From: JAHDFB01 sp965658745
Lineage (GTDB): Bacteria; Bacteroidota; Bacteroidia; Chitinophagales; Saprospiraceae
Direction: 5' to 3'
DNA: 64,000 nucleotides
Assembly (NCBI GenBank): GCA_965658745.1
Contig: CBFHTK010000002.1
Span: 434,001 to 498,000, forward strand
Shown here: one piece after another, positions 35,343 to 44,204 of the stretch
Layout: each line of letters starts with the position of its first letter
How positions within the stretch are numbered: position 1 is the first letter of the stretch
The notes under the pieces: model-generated
The model's database searches: none
Told to the model about the DNA's origin: nothing
What the model saw: only the letters and a program-made list of their open reading frames with translations
Position numbers and translations under genes: made by a program

Positions 35343-36599
35343 CTATCTGTAAAGTTGCTCTTCATCAGCAAATCCAGCATATGAGATCCCAGTCAGACGG
35401 TGCATCTCATAATTGTGTGTGCTCAAATCCGATTTTCTAAATTTTTGGAAATTGTCGTATCCGCAAGCTCGAGCTACTATTTTCATAAGATGAGTACTAG
35501 CGTCGAAAAAGTTACATAGTTGCTGCGCTGAAGCATCAATTACTAATCTTGATCGCAGGTGATCTTTCATGGTTGCAATTCCCACAGGGCAATTGTTTGA
35601 CGAGCATGCGCGCATACCCAAGCAGCCAATTGCTTGAAGAGCGCTATTTGCCACAGCAATTGCGTCAGCTCCCAGCATTAAGGCTTTTACAAAATCTTCT
35701 GGCACTCGCAAACCTCCAGTAATAATCAAACTTACATCGGATGAATTTCTAGAGTCCAAGTGTTTTCTTGCTCTTGTTAAGGCCGGAATTGTGTGAACAT
35801 CTATGTGGTCTCGAATGATTGTCGGTGCAGCACCTGTAGCGCCACCTCGACCATCAAGGATGATATAGTCAACTCCAACTTCAAGAGCAAAATCAATGTC
35901 TTTTTCTATATGCGCGGCTGACATTTTAAATCCTATCGGTATCCCACCTGTATATTCCCTTACTTTTTGGGCGAAAGCCCTAAAATCCTCAACGGTCGTC
36001 ATTTCTTCAAAGCGATTAGGTGAGATAGCGTCTTGTCCCTCCTCTAAATTCCGCGTTTTAGCTATATCTCCACTAACCTTATTACCGGGTAGGTGTCCTC
36101 CAACTCCAGTTTTTGCGCCCTGTCCTGCTTTAAAGTGAAATGCTTGCACCTTTTTTAGTTTATCCCAATCGAAACCAAATTTTGCTGAAGCTAATTCATA
36201 AAAATACTTACTATTAGCTTGTTGTTCCTCGTCGAGCATGCCTCCTTCACCAGAACAGATTCCAGTTCCAGCTAATTCAGCACCAGTAGCTAATGCAATT
36301 TTTGCTTCCTTCGAAATAGCTCCGAAACTCATATCACTAACGAATATCGGTATATCAAGTTTCAAAGGTTTTTTAGCAGCCTGACCGATCGTGATAGAGG
36401 TTTCTACTTCTTCGTTTTCTAGAAGTGGCGCTTTCCACAACTGTGCTGGTAAGTATTGGATGTCGTTCCATTGTGGAAGTTCTCTTCGATCAACTCCCAT
36501 GCTCGCTATTGGACCATGAGACTGTTTTCCTATACCTTCTCGAGACATTGATTTAATGCGATTAGTATAAGGCTCCGTTTCCTCAGGGCTAGTATCCAT
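35343..36599 (-). CDS. FMN-binding glutamate synthase-like protein (central domain only)
   Basis: 418 residues. It matches the FMN/iron-sulfur central domain of glutamate synthase large subunits: FVSDMSFGAISKEAK, GICSGEGGMLDEEQ, GQGAKTGVGGHLPG, DYIILDGRGGATGAAP, LIITGGLRVPEDFVKAL and CSNNCPVGIATMKDH, whose cysteines may bind an iron-sulfur cluster. Neither the amidotransferase nor the GltB C-terminal domain is present. Such stand-alone proteins are not proven glutamate synthases. The Rieske protein gene lies six bases upstream, so the two products are probably partners. The start is ATG 36599 and the N-terminus reads PEETEPYTNRIKSMSREG. Confidence 0.85.
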   Translation of the reverse strand: MDTSPEETEPYTNRIKSMSREGIGKQSHGPIASMGVDRRELPQWNDIQYLPAQLWKAPLLENEEVETSITIGQAAKKPLKLDIPIFVSDMSFGAISKEAKIALATGAELAGTGICSGEGGMLDEEQQANSKYFYELASAKFGFDWDKLKKVQAFHFKAGQGAKTGVGGHLPGNKVSGDIAKTRNLEEGQDAISPNRFEEMTTVEDFRAFAQKVREYTGGIPIGFKMSAAHIEKDIDFALEVGVDYIILDGRGGATGAAPTIIRDHIDVHTIPALTRARKHLDSRNSSDVSLIITGGLRVPEDFVKALMLGADAIAVANSALQAIGCLGMRACSSNNCPVGIATMKDHLRSRLVIDASAQQLCNFFDASTHLMKIVARACGYDNFQKFRKSDLSTHNYEMHRLTGISYAGFADEEQLYR

Positions 36600-36605
36600 A
36601 TATTT

Positions 36606-36971
36606 TCATAGGTATTCATCTTCATTAAAAGGTTGGGGATGCTTATCTAAAAAGTCTTGGATTTCTTTTTCATCGATATATATATAATCATCGATGATTT
36701 CACGTTGGAATTTGTGTAGTGATTCGTCATTGTTGTATTCACTAATTCCCGTGTCATACCTGTAATCCCCATGATGAAGGCCACACATTAAGTTAGGACC
36801 ATCAATATATCCATCAGATAGTAATGCACCTCTATGGTGACACCTACCATATAAGACTGAGGCTGTTTTGTCATACTTTATTACCACGAGATCTAATCCT
36901 TGGTGAGAGGCGTAAGTAGGAGTTAATTCAGGAATGCTTGAGTATTCTAATAATTGAACAGGTTTTTTCAT
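36606..36971 (-). CDS. Rieske [2Fe-2S] protein
   Basis: 121 residues. The cluster-binding motifs are GRCHHRGALL (Cys44, His46) and LMCGLHHGDY (Cys63, His66), the C-x-H...C-x2-H spacing of Rieske proteins. No membrane anchor or catalytic domain is present, so it is a small soluble electron carrier. Six bases separate it from the FMN glutamate-synthase-like gene downstream, and it probably feeds electrons to that protein; some homologues of the synthase carry a Rieske domain in the same chain. Upstream is a 195-base spacer to a divergent gene. Confidence 0.9.
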   Translation of the reverse strand: MKKPVQLLEYSSIPELTPTYASHQGLDLVVIKYDKTASVLYGRCHHRGALLSDGYIDGPNLMCGLHHGDYRYDTGISEYNNDESLHKFQREIIDDYIYIDEKEIQDFLDKHPQPFNEDEYL

Positions 36972-37166
36972 ATCATTTTTTAAGTAACTGAAGGTTGGTA
37001 AAGATGTTCGAATTACGAAGAATGAGTTTGACCCTTGTTTAGATGAGTTTTGTCAAGACCGAAAACAAATTTGAAGTGAAGCTATAGAATGATCTAAGAG
37101 GATAATCGAACAATTATTGATTTCAATAGTAAGGTAGGTGTATAGAAAGAATAAAAAAAACGACAG

Positions 37167-37403
37167 ATGAAGAATAAAGAGAAGCCTAACAAAGAAGAAG
37201 AGTTGGCAGAGAAAATAGATTCAGAAAATACAACTAACCCACTTATAAGAAAAAGTGAGTCGAAACCACCTCAAAATGATTACCGAGATGAAGGTGAATT
37301 TACTCTAGAAAAGAAGGGTAAAGCACTAAATGATTTGCGAGGAGAGGAAAGAGCGCTGTCTGAGGCTGATCATGAAAGAATAAAGAAAGAAAAAAAGCAG
37401 TAA
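37167..37403 (+). CDS. Small highly charged protein, unknown
   Basis: 78 residues, almost all Lys, Glu, Asp, Asn and Ser, with no hydrophobic core (for example EKIDSENTTNPLIRKSESK, DLRGEERALSEADHERIKK). It looks intrinsically disordered. It lies 39 bases before the split DUF2383 gene, in the same direction, and probably in the same unit; small charged proteins of this kind often accompany general stress genes. Coding evidence is the clean frame and the neighbour. Confidence 0.5.
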   Translation: MKNKEKPNKEEELAEKIDSENTTNPLIRKSESKPPQNDYRDEGEFTLEKKGKALNDLRGEERALSEADHERIKKEKKQ

Positions 37404-37442
37404 AGCTGCTATCATTATTTTATTAACAACAAAAATTTTAAT

Positions 37443-37937
37443 ATGAATACCGACAAAGTGAAGAGTGCATTGAATGATTTGATAATAAGAACGGTAGATT
37501 CAAAAAAAGGATTCAATCTGATGTATAATAAAGCTAATAGAACTGGTTTAATGTCATAGATGAATAAATATAAGGAAGAGCGAGGACAGTTTGAACAAGT
37601 TCTGCGGTCCGAACTTGAGCTTATTGGTGGCGACCCGGAGAGCGGTTCATATTTTTTAGGAAAATTGCATAGGGCATACTCTGATATGATTATTTCATCA
37701 ACAGATGACAATTATGAAGTTGTACTAGAGATGTGCATTCAGGGTGAGTCGCAATTATACAAAGACTATACTGAAGTGTTGGAGAATGTAACACTACCTT
37801 CAACAACCATGAGTATTATCTCGGCAGAGAGAGATATTATTGGAAAAAGTTTAAAAAACTCTAGAAGCATTGCGAGAAGATGCTTTAGTATCATAAAAGA
37901 TAGAGGTATATTAAAATTCATAAATGGTTTGCATTAG
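37443..37937 (+). pseudogene. PA2169/DUF2383-family four-helix protein gene split by an in-frame TAG
   Basis: Reading from ATG 37443, 38 codons (MNTDKVKSALNDLIIRTVDS on) match the first helix and turn of the PA2169 family, then TAG at 37557-37559. The same frame continues without any shift from an ATG at 37560 for 125 more codons (ERGQFEQVLRSELELIGGDP, LHRAYSDMIISSTDDNYEVVLEMC, PSTTMSIISAERDIIGK), the rest of the family. One base change therefore splits an otherwise ordinary ~164-residue ferritin-like helical protein. Reinitiation at the adjacent ATG (TAGATG) could give the larger part. The last ~20 residues do not look like the family and their end overlaps a terminator hairpin, so the 3' end may also be altered. 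Sequencing error cannot be excluded. Confidence 0.75.
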
Positions 37938-37955
37938 CGTGCAAGCCACTTTTTT
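37925..37955 (+). terminator. Intrinsic terminator overlapping the DUF2383 stop
   Basis: TGGTTTGCA (37925-37933) pairs with TGCAAGCCA (37940-37948, one G-T pair), and six Ts follow. The TAG stop at 37935-37937 lies in the loop, so the last codons form the stem. Confidence 0.82.
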
Positions 37956-38671
37956 GTTTGGTCTAGGGTGCAGACATAATTGAAAATCTAGAGACCAAAA
38001 CACATAAGTGTTAGACTTACAACAAACAGATAGTAACATAATAGTCGATCTATCTAGTGGTAGGAGCTCGCGGTATTCGCAATATTTTTTAATGCCAAGG
38101 CTACAAGATACTTTTTGAAGTGGAATCAACTGTTAGGCAGCTAGGTCAAATTTAATTCAATTTCACAAGAAGTAAACTGCTCAGAATACACACTTTATTC
38201 TCAGGTGAGTGGAATGTTTCTCCTTACATTAATCCGATATATCTTAGAAGAAATACGCGTTATAGTTGTTCAAAGAGGTAATCTGAACGTATTTGTCTAA
38301 TAATTGGGCATATATTCCCATCCAAATTTTCTTCTATAATTCAGTTACATAATATATATATGTTCTATATAATACGCAGATTAACAGATATTTAAATATT
38401 ACAAACTCTCGTTTTGTTTCTCTTATTTCAACATGTTACATATTAATAATAATATATATGTATATATTTTGTAATCTTTAGATTATTTATAATCAATGAT
38501 TTATATATTTGAGGTAGAGTAGATTTTAAAATATTATTATATTGTAATATATGAAACTCTACAGTTTTGATGTAATTCGACGGAAATTGACAGTTTGTAA
38601 ACATTTTGCGTATGACATGTCACTTTTTTAGTAACACTTTAATAGATTAAATAAAAAAATAATATGTTTTG
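37956..38671. other. Long AT-rich gene-free stretch upstream of mraZ
   Basis: About 715 bases with no credible gene. The stretch 38340-38600 is almost all A and T, with simple runs such as ATATATATGTATATA. I saw no cluster of DnaA boxes, no tRNA and no stable GC hairpin. It may hold upstream promoter sequences for the division cluster. Confidence 0.65.
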
Positions 38672-38723
38672 TGTAAAAAAGTGGGAAAAAGTGGGAAATT
38701 ATCATAAAAGTGACCTACATTTG
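38672..38723 (+). promoter_or_regulatory. MraZ-box operator and promoter of the division/wall cluster
   Basis: Three direct repeats with a 10-base period: TGTAA (38672), TGGGA (38682) and TGGGA (38692), each separated by AAAAG. Two match the known MraZ target TGGGN-N5-TGGGN exactly; the first is degenerate. TACATTTG (38716-38723) matches the -7 consensus TAnnTTTG, 20 bases before the mraZ ATG. The boxes overlap where the -33 region would be, so MraZ binding should repress the cluster. Binding is inferred from the MraZ literature in other bacteria. Confidence 0.8.
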
Positions 38724-38742
38724 AATCATCAACAACAAAGAG

Positions 38743-39210
38743 ATGGTTCACGCACTCACTGGCGAGTATGATTGCAAAATAGATGCAAAGGGGCGATTGC
38801 GCCTTCCAGCGCAGCTATTGAAACAATTGGCAGTATTTCAAGCGAGTGACTATATAGTGAATCGTGGTTATGACAACCACTTGATGTTGTACCCCAAAGT
38901 AGTTTGGGGTGAAAAGACGAAAGAGATTAACCAGCTCAATCTCAATATTAAAAGTCATCGTCAAACGGTGCGCTATTTTTATCGAGGAGCGAGTGAAGTA
39001 AAAGTAGACGGAAGCGAGCGAATATTGCTAGCAAAATCTTTACTTGAATGGGCTGGTATTGAAAGAGAGGTTGTGCTTTTTGCATATCAACAACAGGTCG
39101 AAATTTGGGACAAGCAAGCTTATCTCAAAATGCTCGAAGAAGAGCCTGATAGTTTTGGCGAGCTATCTGAACAGATCTGGGGTCAAACCCCTCCTTCAGA
39201 AGAACAATAG
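38743..39210 (+). CDS. mraZ: Transcriptional regulator MraZ
   Basis: 155 residues, the normal length. It has two AbrB-like double-psi domains: GEYDCKIDAKGRLRLPAQLL at the start and EVKVDGSERILLAKSLLEWA in the second half. MraZ binds DNA as a ring and represses the division/wall cluster that it heads; its predicted boxes lie just upstream. ATG 38743 is the clear start. The stop is four bases before the rsmH ATG. Confidence 0.96.
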   Translation: MVHALTGEYDCKIDAKGRLRLPAQLLKQLAVFQASDYIVNRGYDNHLMLYPKVVWGEKTKEINQLNLNIKSHRQTVRYFYRGASEVKVDGSERILLAKSLLEWAGIEREVVLFAYQQQVEIWDKQAYLKMLEEEPDSFGELSEQIWGQTPPSEEQ

Positions 39211-39214
39211 ACTG

Positions 39215-40126
39215 ATGGGATACCATAATCCGGTTTTACTGGAAGCTTGCGTGGAAGCGCTCAATATGAAGTCAAGTGGCTTGTATGTTGACGTGACATT
39301 TGGTGGCGGTGGTCATTCAAAACGTATGCTTCAAATGTTAGATGACACAGGTCGTCTAGTAGCTTTTGATCAAGATGCGGATGCATTATCAAATGCTGAT
39401 TTGACAAATCCTAAGTTGACTTTTGTTGCTGCAAATTTTAGGCACCTAAAGCGTTTCTTAGATTATCATGCTTGTATTCCAGTGGATGGAATTCTAGCTG
39501 ACCTCGGTGTTTCTAGTCATCAATTTGATGATGTTTCACGAGGCTTCAGTTTTAGAGATTCGTCCAAAAGGTTGGATATGCGGATGAATGTCAAACAAGG
39601 CAAAGATGCAGTCGCGGTTCTGAATCACTACAGCGAGTCAGATCTTGCTGAGATGTTTTATCTCTATGGTGAGTTGAGGAATTCCAGGTCATTGGCTAGT
39701 GCTATTGTAAAGTCAAGAGCGAGTAAAGGTATTGAGACGGTAGGGGATTTGTTGAGTGTTATAGAAAGGGTAGTGAAGGGGATGAGTCCTAAGTTTCTTG
39801 CTCAGGTGTTTCAAGCGATCAGAATTGAGGTAAATGAGGAGATGGATTCGCTAAAAGAGATGTTGGAAGCAAGTCTTCAAGTATTAAAGCCCGGAGGGCG
39901 ACTCGTTGTAATGAGTTACCACTCACTCGAAGATAGAATGGTTAAGAATTTTGTAAAAACTGGAAATATAAAAGGTGAAATAATTAAAGATAAATTTGGC
40001 AACATCCACAGGCCCTTTCGACTGGTCAATAAGAAAACTACAACTCCTGGTGCGCAGGAAATTTCGACAAATCCACGCGCCAGGAGTGCCAAATTAAGAG
40101 TAGCAGAAAAAATAGAGAACAAATGA
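39215..40126 (+). CDS. rsmH: 16S rRNA (cytosine1402-N4)-methyltransferase RsmH
   Basis: 303 residues from ATG 39215; a longer frame from 39044 runs inside mraZ and is rejected. Motifs: YHNPVLLEACVEAL at the start, DVTFGGGGHSKRML (SAM binding), ADLGVSSHQFDDVSRGFSF, LDMRMN, and the C-terminal VMSYHSLEDRMVKNF. It methylates C1402 in the ribosomal decoding centre. It overlaps ftsL by four bases (ATGA). Confidence 0.97.
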   Translation: MGYHNPVLLEACVEALNMKSSGLYVDVTFGGGGHSKRMLQMLDDTGRLVAFDQDADALSNADLTNPKLTFVAANFRHLKRFLDYHACIPVDGILADLGVSSHQFDDVSRGFSFRDSSKRLDMRMNVKQGKDAVAVLNHYSESDLAEMFYLYGELRNSRSLASAIVKSRASKGIETVGDLLSVIERVVKGMSPKFLAQVFQAIRIEVNEEMDSLKEMLEASLQVLKPGGRLVVMSYHSLEDRMVKNFVKTGNIKGEIIKDKFGNIHRPFRLVNKKTTTPGAQEISTNPRARSAKLRVAEKIENK

Positions 40127-40437
40127 AAACTACCATAAAGAACAAAGAGGTTGCTGCACTTCGCTTCGGTACGAAGTTGATGTTCAAAAATATCTACTTT
40201 ATTATGTTTTTGGCTGTTCTTGGATTGTTGTATATCAATAATTCGCAAAGAGGTGAACGAAAGTTAATGACAATATATAAACTTGAAAAAGAGGTACAGC
40301 AAAAGCGATGGGAATATATGAGTCTAAAGAAAGATCTTATGTCTCAATCATCTCCTTCACAATTGGCGAAGGATTTAGATGGCCAGGTAGTCTTTCCTGA
40401 AAAAGGTCCACGAGTGCTTCGAGAGCCCAAAAGCTAG
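40123..40437 (+). CDS. ftsL: FtsL-like division protein
   Basis: 104 residues. A cytoplasmic N-terminus is followed by one membrane helix (FIMFLAVLGLLYINN, about 26-40) and a coiled-coil stretch (KLEKEVQQKRWEYMSLKKDL). This is the FtsL plan, and the place between rsmH and ftsI is where ftsL always sits. Sequence conservation is low in this family, so the call rests on topology and position. FtsL binds FtsB and FtsQ to activate septal wall synthesis. Confidence 0.85.
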   Translation: MKTTIKNKEVAALRFGTKLMFKNIYFIMFLAVLGLLYINNSQRGERKLMTIYKLEKEVQQKRWEYMSLKKDLMSQSSPSQLAKDLDGQVVFPEKGPRVLREPKS

Positions 40438-40442
40438 TTACA

Positions 40443-42557
40443 ATGGATAGACGCCGCGAGTTACTTGTACGGGTTTATATAGTGTTTTTACTTTTTGCCT
40501 TGATTGCAGGAGCAATTGCGGTTCAAGTAGTGAAGATAAATATTGTCGAAGGCGACAAATGGAGAAAAAAAGCAGTAAATAATCTTGCATGGCGAAATGT
40601 AGAAGCTGAGCGAGGAGAAATATTATCTGAGGACGGAAGCTCAATGGTTACTTCCGTGACGATCTTTGACATATATATGGATCTTACCGTAACTAGCGAT
40701 AAGGTGTTCAATCGAGAGATTGATTCCCTTTGCTATTATTTGGCGATATATACTGGTGCTGGTAAGTCGGCTTCACAGTGGAAGTCAGAGCTCAAGCGCG
40801 GAAGAAAAGCTGGAAAAGGCTATCATTCGATTGTAAAAGGCTTGGATTATATGGAACGCAAACGATTTGAGTCATTTCCTCTGTTTAGAAGAGGACAGAT
40901 GGGTGGTGGAATTATCGTTGATTCTAAAATTCGAAGAGTCAAGCCTTTTGGTCAGATGGCAAGTCGCTTATTGGGCTTGAATCGGAAAAATGCCCAGAAC
41001 GTTGGAATAGAGGCTTCTTATGATGAGTATCTAAGAGGTCAATCAAGACGTGAGTTGATGAAAGAAATAGCTCATGGTGTTTGGGTGCCATTGCACGATG
41101 TAGAGGGTCATAAAGCCAAGAAGGGTTATGATCTTGTGACAACCCTTGATGCAGATATTCAGGATGTTGTTCATGACGAGCTATTGGAAGCAATGCAATA
41201 TCATGACGCTGACGAGGGGACTGTAATTGTGATGGATGTCAAAACTGGCGCGATTAAAGCAATGTCTAATTTTAATAGATTAGAAGAGGGGCGATATGCT
41301 GAAAGACAGAATGTGGCAGTTACTCGATTATATGAGCCAGGTTCTACCATTAAACTAGCTACAGTGCTTGCGTTATTGGAAGATGGTGCAGTCTCACCTG
41401 ATACAAAAGTTAATCTGAATGGAGGTAGGAAGAAATTTTATTCGGAGACGATGTTTGACTCTGAACCGCACGGGATGTTTGAAACGGATTTGATGAAGGC
41501 TTTTGCCAAAAGTTCAAATGTTGGTATAGCTTCTCTTGCGGATAATCACTTCAATAAGGAGAAGGAAGGTAGACGCAAGTTTATTAGGTATTTCAAAAGT
41601 TTCGGTATTGGTGATGCTTCTGGTATCGACTTAGATGGTGAACCTCAAAAGTTTCTGAATGACCCTGATCAACATGCAACGGAGTTTTCATTAACCTCAG
41701 TGCCATGGATGGCTCACGGATATGAAATGCAGATGACCCCGCTTCAAGTCTTGTCACTTTATAATGCAGTTGCTAATAATGGCCGAATGATGGAGCCTTA
41801 TGTGGTGTCAAAAGTCTTAGACAATGGAGATCTGGTAAAGGAAAATAGACCAAAGGTTAAATATGATAGAATTGCTTCGATTACATCAATTCATCAGGCA
41901 CAAGAAATGCTTCGTGAGGTAGTAACCAATGGTACAGCGAGAAGATTAAATACAGATCATTACTCGATATGCGGGAAGACGGGAACTTCTAAAGACTACG
42001 GTGTGAAATTGGATGGAAAAAACCCATACAATGCCTCTTTTGCTGGATATTTTCCTGCTGAGAATCCACAGTATTCAATTATAGTTGTCCTTTATAATCC
42101 TAGAAAGCACGGGTTTTATGGAGGTTCAGTGGCTGGTCCAGTCTTCAGAAGTGTAGCAGATAAAATATTTGCACTCAAGGTAGACCTCAAGTCAGAGTTT
42201 TATAAAGAGAGGCAAACTAATGTGGCTTCGACCAATTATAGAAAGCCTGAATTTTCAATAGGATTTCAAGAAGACTATGGAAATATCTTGAAACATTCGA
42301 GAGTGCCGGTAAAAAAAGCAACAAATGCGCGATGGGCAATTCTTAATCCTTTTCAGGATGAGTTGTCGATTCAAAAGAGAAAAATAGTTGCTGATATTGT
42401 GCCAGATGTTGTAGGGATGGGGATTAGAGATGCCATATATGTATTAGAGAACTTAGGATTAAAAGTAAGGTTTGACGGAAGAGGTAGGGTGATAAGCCAA
42501 TCGCTAACTCCGGGAACAACCATAAGTGGACAAGAAATCATAATCCGATTGGGATAG
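40443..42557 (+). CDS. ftsI: Septal penicillin-binding protein FtsI (PBP3) with PASTA domain
   Basis: 704 residues. One N-terminal membrane helix (VYIVFLLFALIAGAIAV) leads to the dimerisation domain and a transpeptidase with EPGSTIKL (Ser301, Lys304), KSSN (Ser357-Asn359) and GKTGTSK (Lys512). The C-terminal 60 residues form one PASTA domain (DIVPDVVGMGIRDAIYVLENLGL), common in Bacteroidota and Gram-positive FtsI relatives. It cross-links septal peptidoglycan together with FtsW. The gap to ftsL is five bases. Confidence 0.96.
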   Translation: MDRRRELLVRVYIVFLLFALIAGAIAVQVVKINIVEGDKWRKKAVNNLAWRNVEAERGEILSEDGSSMVTSVTIFDIYMDLTVTSDKVFNREIDSLCYYLAIYTGAGKSASQWKSELKRGRKAGKGYHSIVKGLDYMERKRFESFPLFRRGQMGGGIIVDSKIRRVKPFGQMASRLLGLNRKNAQNVGIEASYDEYLRGQSRRELMKEIAHGVWVPLHDVEGHKAKKGYDLVTTLDADIQDVVHDELLEAMQYHDADEGTVIVMDVKTGAIKAMSNFNRLEEGRYAERQNVAVTRLYEPGSTIKLATVLALLEDGAVSPDTKVNLNGGRKKFYSETMFDSEPHGMFETDLMKAFAKSSNVGIASLADNHFNKEKEGRRKFIRYFKSFGIGDASGIDLDGEPQKFLNDPDQHATEFSLTSVPWMAHGYEMQMTPLQVLSLYNAVANNGRMMEPYVVSKVLDNGDLVKENRPKVKYDRIASITSIHQAQEMLREVVTNGTARRLNTDHYSICGKTGTSKDYGVKLDGKNPYNASFAGYFPAENPQYSIIVVLYNPRKHGFYGGSVAGPVFRSVADKIFALKVDLKSEFYKERQTNVASTNYRKPEFSIGFQEDYGNILKHSRVPVKKATNARWAILNPFQDELSIQKRKIVADIVPDVVGMGIRDAIYVLENLGLKVRFDGRGRVISQSLTPGTTISGQEIIIRLG

Positions 42558-42594
42558 TATTTCGAAGTCTTCGATAAACTCCCAATCAAAAGTG

Positions 42595-44073
42595 ATGGAG
42601 ATAAATTTTGAAATGAGAAAACTGAATGAAATATTGAAAGCATTACCATGGACTTTTGAAGTTTATGGAGTTCAAGATAAAGATGTGCAAAATGTACATC
42701 TTGATTCTAGATCGGTGCAAACTGGAGATGCTTTCGTTGCAGTTCGCGGTTCTATATCGGATGGTCACAACTTTATAGCTTCGGCTATTGAGAATGGTGC
42801 TACTGCTATATTCTGCGAAAAGATTCCTAAGGGACTTTCGACTAAGGTCACTTATATAGTAACTACAGATTTGGTGTCTAAACTTGCTCAAATTGCCCAA
42901 GCTTTTTACGGCAATCCGAGCAAGTTTATAAACCTTGTCGGAGTTACAGGGACAAATGGAAAGACAACTGTAGCAACAATGTTCTTCAATATGTTACGTG
43001 CTATGGGAGTTTCTTGTGGTTTGATGAGTACGGTGAAGATTTGCCTTAATGAATTGACGATCAATACATCATTGACAACACCAGATATTTTTAGTGTATA
43101 TCGTTATCTAAAAATGATGGTTGATCAAGATTTCAATCATGCAATCATGGAGGTTAGTTCACATGCGATAGATCAAGGAAGAGTTGCTGGCCTTGAATTT
43201 GCAGTTGCTGCATTTACAAATATTTCGCATGATCACTTGGACTATCACAAGACTTTTCGATCATATCTTGAAACAAAGCAAAGGCTTTTTACAGATTTAT
43301 CTCAGAAGGCCGTTGCAATAACAAATGTGGATGATAGGAATGGTGAAGTAATGACGCAGTTGTCTAAAGCGAAAATAAAGACATACGGTTTGCGAAACGT
43401 CGCAGACTACAAAGCAAAGCTTTTAGAATTTGATTTTTCTGGCATGCATATTCAGATTGGTAGTCATGATTTTTATACACATCTCGTGGGTAAATTTAAT
43501 GTCAGTAATCTACTTGCAGTAGTTGCAATTTCCGATCAATTGGGATTTGAACGAATGGAAGTTTTAACAAAACTTAGTCAAGTCAAAACAGCGCCAGGCA
43601 GATTTGAATTGGTTCGAAATCAGCAGAAAGATATTACTTCAATCGTTGATTACGCTCATACACCAGATGCACTGGAGAATGTGTTGAAAACGATTGATCA
43701 AGTGAATAAGCGTCGAGGGAAAGTAATAACTGTAATTGGTTGTGGGGGAGATAGAGATAAGACAAAGCGACCATTGATGGCAAAAGTGGCATCGAGATAC
43801 AGCAATCAAGTAATTCTAACTTCGGATAATCCAAGAAGTGAGAATCCAGAAGCGATACTTGATGATATGGAGGAAGGTGTTGAAATAGATGCCAAAAGAA
43901 AAGTTTTACGCATTGCAGATCGTAAATCAGCTATAAAAACAGCAGTTACGATGGCACAAAAGCAAGATGTAATACTAGTGGCTGGTAAAGGTCACGAAAC
44001 GTACCAAGAAATACAGGGGGTGAAATATCCCTTTGACGACAAACAAATATTGCAGGATTTCCTGCTTGAATAA
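42595..44073 (+). CDS. murE: UDP-N-acetylmuramoyl-tripeptide synthetase MurE (meso-DAP-adding type)
   Basis: About 492 residues from ATG 42595; the ATG at 42613 (MRKLNEILK) fits the family start equally well. Motifs: LDSRSVQTGDAFVAV, VTGTNGKTTVATMFF (ATP binding), EVSSHAIDQGRV, and CGGDRDKTKRPLM. The DNPRSENPEAI motif contains DNPR, which marks enzymes that add meso-diaminopimelate rather than lysine. It adds the third residue to the wall precursor in the cytoplasm. 131 bases follow with a hairpin where murF is often found. Confidence 0.96.
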   Translation: MEINFEMRKLNEILKALPWTFEVYGVQDKDVQNVHLDSRSVQTGDAFVAVRGSISDGHNFIASAIENGATAIFCEKIPKGLSTKVTYIVTTDLVSKLAQIAQAFYGNPSKFINLVGVTGTNGKTTVATMFFNMLRAMGVSCGLMSTVKICLNELTINTSLTTPDIFSVYRYLKMMVDQDFNHAIMEVSSHAIDQGRVAGLEFAVAAFTNISHDHLDYHKTFRSYLETKQRLFTDLSQKAVAITNVDDRNGEVMTQLSKAKIKTYGLRNVADYKAKLLEFDFSGMHIQIGSHDFYTHLVGKFNVSNLLAVVAISDQLGFERMEVLTKLSQVKTAPGRFELVRNQQKDITSIVDYAHTPDALENVLKTIDQVNKRRGKVITVIGCGGDRDKTKRPLMAKVASRYSNQVILTSDNPRSENPEAILDDMEEGVEIDAKRKVLRIADRKSAIKTAVTMAQKQDVILVAGKGHETYQEIQGVKYPFDDKQILQDFLLE

Positions 44074-44120
44074 TATTTAAGATAGGTTCTATTATCATTC
44101 TCAGGTTGGTTTTAACAGTT

Positions 44121-44162
44121 GCAGCAGGTTATTGGAAAAAGTTTCAGTCCTGCTGCATTTTT
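44121..44162 (+). terminator. Terminator-like hairpin between murE and mraY
   Basis: GCAGCAGG (44121-44128) and CCTGCTGC (44149-44156) make a perfect eight-pair stem around a 20-base loop, followed by ATTTTT. It occupies the slot where murF sits in many clusters. The large loop makes it weaker than a classical terminator, so it may lower rather than stop expression of mraY and later genes. Confidence 0.6.
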
Positions 44163-44204
44163 AAAGTTTCCTAGGAAGAAAAATGGGATAGTAATTAGTA
44201 GCAA

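Noticed and set aside
38340..38620. Very AT-rich stretch that might be an origin or unwinding element
   Set aside because: No DnaA boxes or iterons seen; similar AT-rich spacers lie upstream of other genes here.
39044..39214. Upstream extension of rsmH
   Set aside because: It runs in another frame inside mraZ, and the family starts at the ATG at 39215.
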